Of a DNA stretch of 10,038 nt, positions 7,384 to 10,038 are shown one piece after another. The notes below the pieces were generated by a model. It ran no database searches. It saw nothing but the letters and a program-made list of their open reading frames with translations, and was not told the origin of the DNA. The translations under genes were made by a program, and so were the position numbers. The stretch is from Cytophagales bacterium (GTDB lineage: Bacteria; Bacteroidota; Bacteroidia; Cytophagales; JAAEPT01). The stretch is from assembly GCA_011524675.1 (NCBI GenBank), contig WTJX01000526.1, positions 1 through 10,038 of the forward strand, given 5' to 3'. Each line of letters begins with the position of its first letter. The stretch's first letter is position 1.

Positions 7384-7439
7384 ACATCAGAACGTAAAAA
7401 CGTAAGGACATAAAGACGTATTGACGTAAAGACGTTAGC
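7384..7439. repeat. 8-bp tandem array A, consensus ACGTAAAG
   Basis: Seven consecutive units start exactly every 8 bp at 7384, 7392, 7400, 7408, 7416, 7424 and 7432. They read ACATCAGA, ACGTAAAA, ACGTAAGG, ACATAAAG, ACGTATTG, ACGTAAAG and ACGTTAGC. Two looser 7-bp units (7370, 7377) precede them. The array lies between the convergent 3' ends of the GH-D-like and cytochrome genes. Confidence 0.85.
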
Positions 7440-7482
7440 ACATGATTTTATTCCACGGAAGTGGCATAGCAATTTACAGTTG

Positions 7483-7517
7483 GACGATTGACTATTTACG
7501 ATTTTAAGACATAAGAC
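7483..7517. repeat. 7-bp tandem array (GACGATT-like)
   Basis: Five consecutive 7-bp units read GACGATT, GACTATT, TACGATT, TTAAGAC and ATAAGAC, drifting from one consensus to another and then leading into 8-bp array B. TTTACGATT at 7495-7503 also occurs at 7350-7358 ahead of array A, so the two arrays have the same kind of left edge. Confidence 0.6.
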
Positions 7518-7563
7518 GAAAGAACGTAAAGACGTATTGACGTACAGACATAAGGACCTTAAA
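7516..7563. repeat. 8-bp tandem array B, consensus ACGTAAAG
   Basis: Units start at 7516, 7524, 7532, 7540, 7548 and 7556, again at exact 8-bp steps: ACGAAAGA, ACGTAAAG, ACGTATTG, ACGTACAG, ACATAAGG, ACCTTAAA. An 18-bp stretch (7527-7544) is identical to 7411-7428 in array A. The array ends 2 bp before the stop codon of the cytochrome gene. Confidence 0.85.
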
Positions 7564-7564
7564 G

Positions 7565-8959
7565 TTAGAGCGTCTTCAAATATTCTATCAAGGCGAGGCG
7601 TTGCGCTTCGCTAAGGTGGTCTCCGTAACGGTGTCCTTGATTGCCATAACCGGGGAGCGAAGTATCATAAACCCACTTGTCTAAAATCAACTTCTTTTCT
7701 TTGTGCTTCCACCCTAGCTTGTTCCAGTCGTAGTCTTGTGAGTTCTTGGGACGTTTCCATTTTTTTGGTCGTGCTTTGCTATTGAGTACTTGATAGACGG
7801 TAGGCACTGAGCCATTATGAAAGTAAGGGGCAGTAGCCCAAATACCGTCTAGTGGCGGTGCTACATAGCCTTTTTCGGGTTCAAACCATGAATGAGGGCT
7901 TGACTTGGCAAACCAACTTTTATTGTACCAGCCTACTATTTTACTATCCATAGCATAACTGGCATAGAGAGGGTCAGTTCCTACTTCATCTATTGCCACC
8001 AATCTGTTGGGATATTGCTCTGGTGCATCATACGTGCCGTGGCAATGCTTGCAGCTATTCAAATAAATCGTCTTCCCAATACTTACTAGGCTACTGTCTA
8101 TTTGTTGTGGGTATTTGGGTGGTTGTAGCGATCGTATCCATGCGACTACATGCACAAACTTTTCTTGTGCTTTCCTTGCTGCGGCACTGTCTTTTATGCC
8201 TAAAACAGAAGCTTGAAAGAGCAGCTTGGTAAAGTCTCCGCGTCCTACTCCTGTGTAATAGAGAGCATTTTTCTTTTGTAAATGCCAAAGTGCAGGAATA
8301 TCACTTGCTATATTGTATTTTCTCATGTCGTACTGAGGTGTGGGAGTGTACTTTAGGTCGTCGGGATTGCGATATTGCATACAGGCTTCTGCAATGCGAG
8401 CGGCAGGATTTACTACTGGGTTATTGGTATGTATGTAGCGTGCCATATGCTTAAAGTTTTTTCCAAATTCATCGTAAGAAGCTAAGGTAGCTGTATCTTT
8501 TCTGTAAATCTTTCTAATCCCAAAGTCCATCACCATTGAAGGTATGATGAGATTTATTTGACTATGATTCAATGAATTGCCCAAGCCCAAGACTAGCTCT
8601 CCATTTAGCTTTGACGAATGACAGCTAAAGCATGTGCCATTCATAACCTTACAGCCCTGCTCTGTCTCAAATACGGCATAGCTATGCTTAGACACTAAGC
8701 GAGCGCGACGAACAAACCTTTCATTATTGCGCTCTACGGTTTTCTTTACTAAGCGATAAGGAATACCCGTACCTAAGTATGAGCCATTCTTTAGGTAGTA
8801 AAAACCACTGTCAGCATCACCATTGAGCTGTTGTGGATACGGAGCTATGCTTTTGGTTTTCCAGTCAGTATTGGAAACTACAGGAGGTAGCGCATTTCTT
8901 TTGGTACATGCCAAAACGGTAAGAAAAACGAGAATGTAAAAAAGGGTCTTTTTTTTCAT
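7565..8959 (-). CDS. Di-haem cytochrome c lipoprotein, MauG/RoxA-like
   Basis: A 464-residue di-haem c-type cytochrome, by my choice of start. The open frame extends to 9058, but those 33 extra codons lie in repeat DNA, whereas Met at 8957-8959 begins a good lipoprotein signal: MKKK, a hydrophobic core, then VLAC with C18 as the lipid anchor. Haem motifs are C110-F-S-C113-H114 and C303-K-H-C306-H307. The C-terminal GYVAPPLDGIWATAPYFHNG (364-383) and the spaced motif with YGNQGHRYGDHLS (438-450) resemble RoxA-like rubber oxygenases and bacterial di-haem peroxidases. The protein should sit on the outer face of a membrane or in the periplasm, with peroxidase, oxygenase or electron-transfer activity; the substrate cannot be told. 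It converges on the GH-D-like gene, seems somewhat richer in G+C than the glycan genes, and both flanks are repeat arrays, so it is probably a separate transcription unit. Confidence 0.88.
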   Translation of the reverse strand: MKKKTLFYILVFLTVLACTKRNALPPVVSNTDWKTKSIAPYPQQLNGDADSGFYYLKNGSYLGTGIPYRLVKKTVERNNERFVRRARLVSKHSYAVFETEQGCKVMNGTCFSCHSSKLNGELVLGLGNSLNHSQINLIIPSMVMDFGIRKIYRKDTATLASYDEFGKNFKHMARYIHTNNPVVNPAARIAEACMQYRNPDDLKYTPTPQYDMRKYNIASDIPALWHLQKKNALYYTGVGRGDFTKLLFQASVLGIKDSAAARKAQEKFVHVVAWIRSLQPPKYPQQIDSSLVSIGKTIYLNSCKHCHGTYDAPEQYPNRLVAIDEVGTDPLYASYAMDSKIVGWYNKSWFAKSSPHSWFEPEKGYVAPPLDGIWATAPYFHNGSVPTVYQVLNSKARPKKWKRPKNSQDYDWNKLGWKHKEKKLILDKWVYDTSLPGYGNQGHRYGDHLSEAQRLALIEYLKTL

Positions 8960-9038
8960 AGTAAATGAAAACAAGTAGTAAAAGATGGAAGGTTGAAGGT
9001 TAAAAGTTGGGTTTAGCTCATTGCGCAAAGCTTTTTCA

Positions 9039-9078
9039 ACTTGAACACTCGAACACATGAATACTCAGACACTTTACT
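9039..9078. repeat. 8-bp tandem array C, consensus ACTCGAAC
   Basis: Five consecutive units at exact 8-bp steps (9039, 9047, 9055, 9063, 9071) read ACTTGAAC, ACTCGAAC, ACATGAAT, ACTCAGAC and ACTTTACT. The period equals that of arrays A and B on the other side of the cytochrome gene, but the consensus differs. Confidence 0.75.
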
Positions 9079-9102
9079 AACCTATGAAATACAAAAAAGT
9101 TT

Positions 9103-9130
9103 TTTACAGTTAGGAGTTTACTGTTAGAAG
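9103..9130. repeat. 14-bp tandem direct repeat
   Basis: TTTACAGTTAGGAG (9103-9116) is followed directly by TTTACTGTTAGAAG (9117-9130), with two mismatches. Its first nine bases, TTTACAGTT, also occur at 7473-7481 in the left repeat region, so both flanks of the cytochrome gene share this element. Confidence 0.65.
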
Positions 9131-9344
9131 GCTTAACCTTACTCTTAAAACCTCTGGTCTTAGGTAGATGCAAAATACGAAATAAAATTCCATAAAAACA
9201 CTTAAACTATATGAAATTATTTTTAATTTTAGTCTGATTTTCGGGATACCTAGCTGAACATCTAGGAAAAATAAATTTAAGATAACGTTAACCATAAAGC
9301 TGAAGCGAAAAAGAAAGAGATTACAATTAAGTTACACTATCGAT

Positions 9345-9770
9345 ATGATCATCAAAACACCTTTTGAAATAAAAGCGAAAAAAGCACCTGAAAACTTATT
9401 TATAGGGATTTTGATATTATTGGTTTCTTTTTTCTTTCTAGTAGAATCTATTTCCTCAAATGAATACCCTAAACTAATCTTTTCAGCATTGGGTGTTCTT
9501 ACTGCTTACAGCACACTAAAAGCTTACGCACAATGTCAAAGTGATGAACCTGTTATGATCTTAGATGAAAAAGGAATAACGTTTAGGTCTGGTTTATTAG
9601 AATGGAAAGACGTCTCTGATTTTCAGCTTAGTTATGGCAAGAGGGCTTACCTTAGGTTTAGAGTTAATGGTAAAAAAAGGTCATTTGAAGTGAGTGGCTT
9701 AGAAGAACTAAGCCCAGAAAAAACCTTAAAAATCGTAAAGGCTTTCAAAGAAAAGTTTGATTATAAATAA
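9345..9770 (+). CDS. Small membrane protein with PH-like domain (STM3941-like)
   Basis: A 141-residue protein. Two membrane helices (about 18-35 and 43-60) form a hairpin, followed by a soluble domain of about 75 residues with alternating strands and a final helix. The part PVMILDEKGITFRSGLLEWK (69-88), where an 'aligned value, G, turn, W-K/E' pattern occurs, and the RFRVNGKKRSFEV strand pair (104-116) resemble bacterial PH-like proteins such as the STM3941 family. This fits a membrane-tethered PH fold with no enzymatic residues. Its function is unknown in most members. It is followed after 12 bp by the next gene in the same direction, so the two are probably one operon. There is no visible link to the glycan locus. 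Confidence 0.7.
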   Translation: MIIKTPFEIKAKKAPENLFIGILILLVSFFFLVESISSNEYPKLIFSALGVLTAYSTLKAYAQCQSDEPVMILDEKGITFRSGLLEWKDVSDFQLSYGKRAYLRFRVNGKKRSFEVSGLEELSPEKTLKIVKAFKEKFDYK

Positions 9771-9782
9771 AAACAACACACA

Positions 9783-10038
9783 ATGCAAAGACTTCTATTA
9801 TTACCTTTATTATGCTTCCCTTATTTTGCTTTTCCACAGTTTTTTGGAGAAGAAGAAATTAATGAGAATCAAGATATACGCGAAAAATTTGACACGCTTA
9901 TATTTAAAGATAGACTTATCAATATAGATTATACCATCAATTCGTTCATCCTAAAAGAAAACTGTATGAATCTTCTCTCTATAAAGCTAGAAGATTTTGA
10001 GGATATCTCTTTTGCAATAGATAAAGGAATACTAAGAC
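9783..10038 (+). CDS. Exported protein of unknown function (5' part only)
   Basis: An open frame of 85 codons from ATG at 9783 to the window edge, with no stop. It starts MQRLLLLPLLCFPYFAFPQ, a likely signal peptide of about 19 residues, followed by an acidic stretch (GEEEINENQDIREKF). The visible part has no motif I recognise. The 12-bp spacing after the PH-like membrane protein gene suggests co-transcription. Codon use is ordinary for this AT-rich DNA, which supports a real gene. Confidence 0.75.
   Translation, partial: MQRLLLLPLLCFPYFAFPQFFGEEEINENQDIREKFDTLIFKDRLINIDYTINSFILKENCMNLLSIKLEDFEDISFAIDKGILR

Larger units (their letters stand above)
8960..9344. other. 385-bp intergenic stretch with repeats upstream of the cytochrome gene
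   Basis: No convincing gene. Minus-strand frames here (codons 8960-9058 continuous with the cytochrome, and a 61-codon frame at 9110-9295) overlap repeats or lack any recognisable domain. Bases 8984-9012 are a G/T-rich degenerate repeat (AAGGTTGA, AGGTTAAA, AGTTGGGT). Further right are an 8-bp array and a 14-bp repeat, listed separately. A weak hairpin CCTAG/CTAGG lies at 9249-9266. The cytochrome promoter and that of the 9345 gene must lie here, but I see no TAnnTTTG match that I trust. Confidence 0.5.

Noticed and set aside
7451..7464. Small hairpin CCAC-GGAA-GTGG
   Set aside because: A 4-bp stem is too short to claim as a terminator or RNA element despite the GNRA-like loop.
7384..7563. 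CRISPR array
   Set aside because: Repeats are 7-8 bp, contiguous and drifting, with no spacers of constant length and no cas gene nearby.
7993..8288. Short frames on both strands within the cytochrome gene
   Set aside because: They overlap the frame that contains the CKHCH haem motif and have no recognisable features.
9110..9295. 61-codon minus-strand frame
   Set aside because: Runs through the 14-bp repeat and AT-rich DNA, has no domain or plausible promoter, and is best read as chance.

Overview
The window looks like chromosomal DNA from an AT-rich member of the Bacteroidota, probably a marine or other free-living polysaccharide degrader. The evidence is a type IX secretion (T9SS) C-terminal sorting domain, secreted carbohydrate-active enzymes next to a formylglycine sulfatase, one good Bacteroidota-type promoter (TTTG, 17 bp, TAAATTTG), and little sign of Shine-Dalgarno sequences. 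Genus cannot be fixed from sequence alone.

Positions 1-7343 read as part of a glycan-utilisation locus. Three minus-strand genes run right to left: a small T9SS-sorted beta-rich protein (3150-3863), a GH43 enzyme of the exo-beta-1,3-galactosidase type (1870-3042), and a cysteine-type sulfatase (partial, leaving the window at base 1). Divergent from them is a membrane-anchored winged-helix regulator (4050-5249). After a 453-bp gap comes a secreted TIM-barrel protein with clan GH-D (alpha-galactosidase-like) landmarks (5703-7343). No SusC/SusD pair, hybrid two-component sensor or sulfatase-maturing enzyme is in the window. Together the genes suggest breakdown of a sulfated, galactose-containing glycan at the cell envelope, controlled by a one-step membrane regulator. 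The substrate and the regulatory link are inferences.

Positions 7344-9344 are a different kind of region. A lipoprotein di-haem cytochrome c of the MauG/RoxA-like group (7565-8959, minus) has both flanks made of degenerate short tandem repeats. On the left are two arrays with an 8-bp period (consensus ACGTAAAG) and a 7-bp array. On the right are an 8-bp array with another consensus (ACTCGAAC) and a 14-bp direct repeat. The longest reading frame of the cytochrome runs into the right-hand repeats, so its start should be the internal Met codon at 8957-8959.

Positions 9345-10038 hold a plus-strand pair: a small two-helix membrane protein with a PH-like domain, then the first 85 codons of an unrecognised exported protein that runs off the window.

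The strongest leads are the regulator type, the divergent GH-D-like protein with an altered DDGW motif, and the 7/8-bp drifting repeat arrays around the cytochrome gene.
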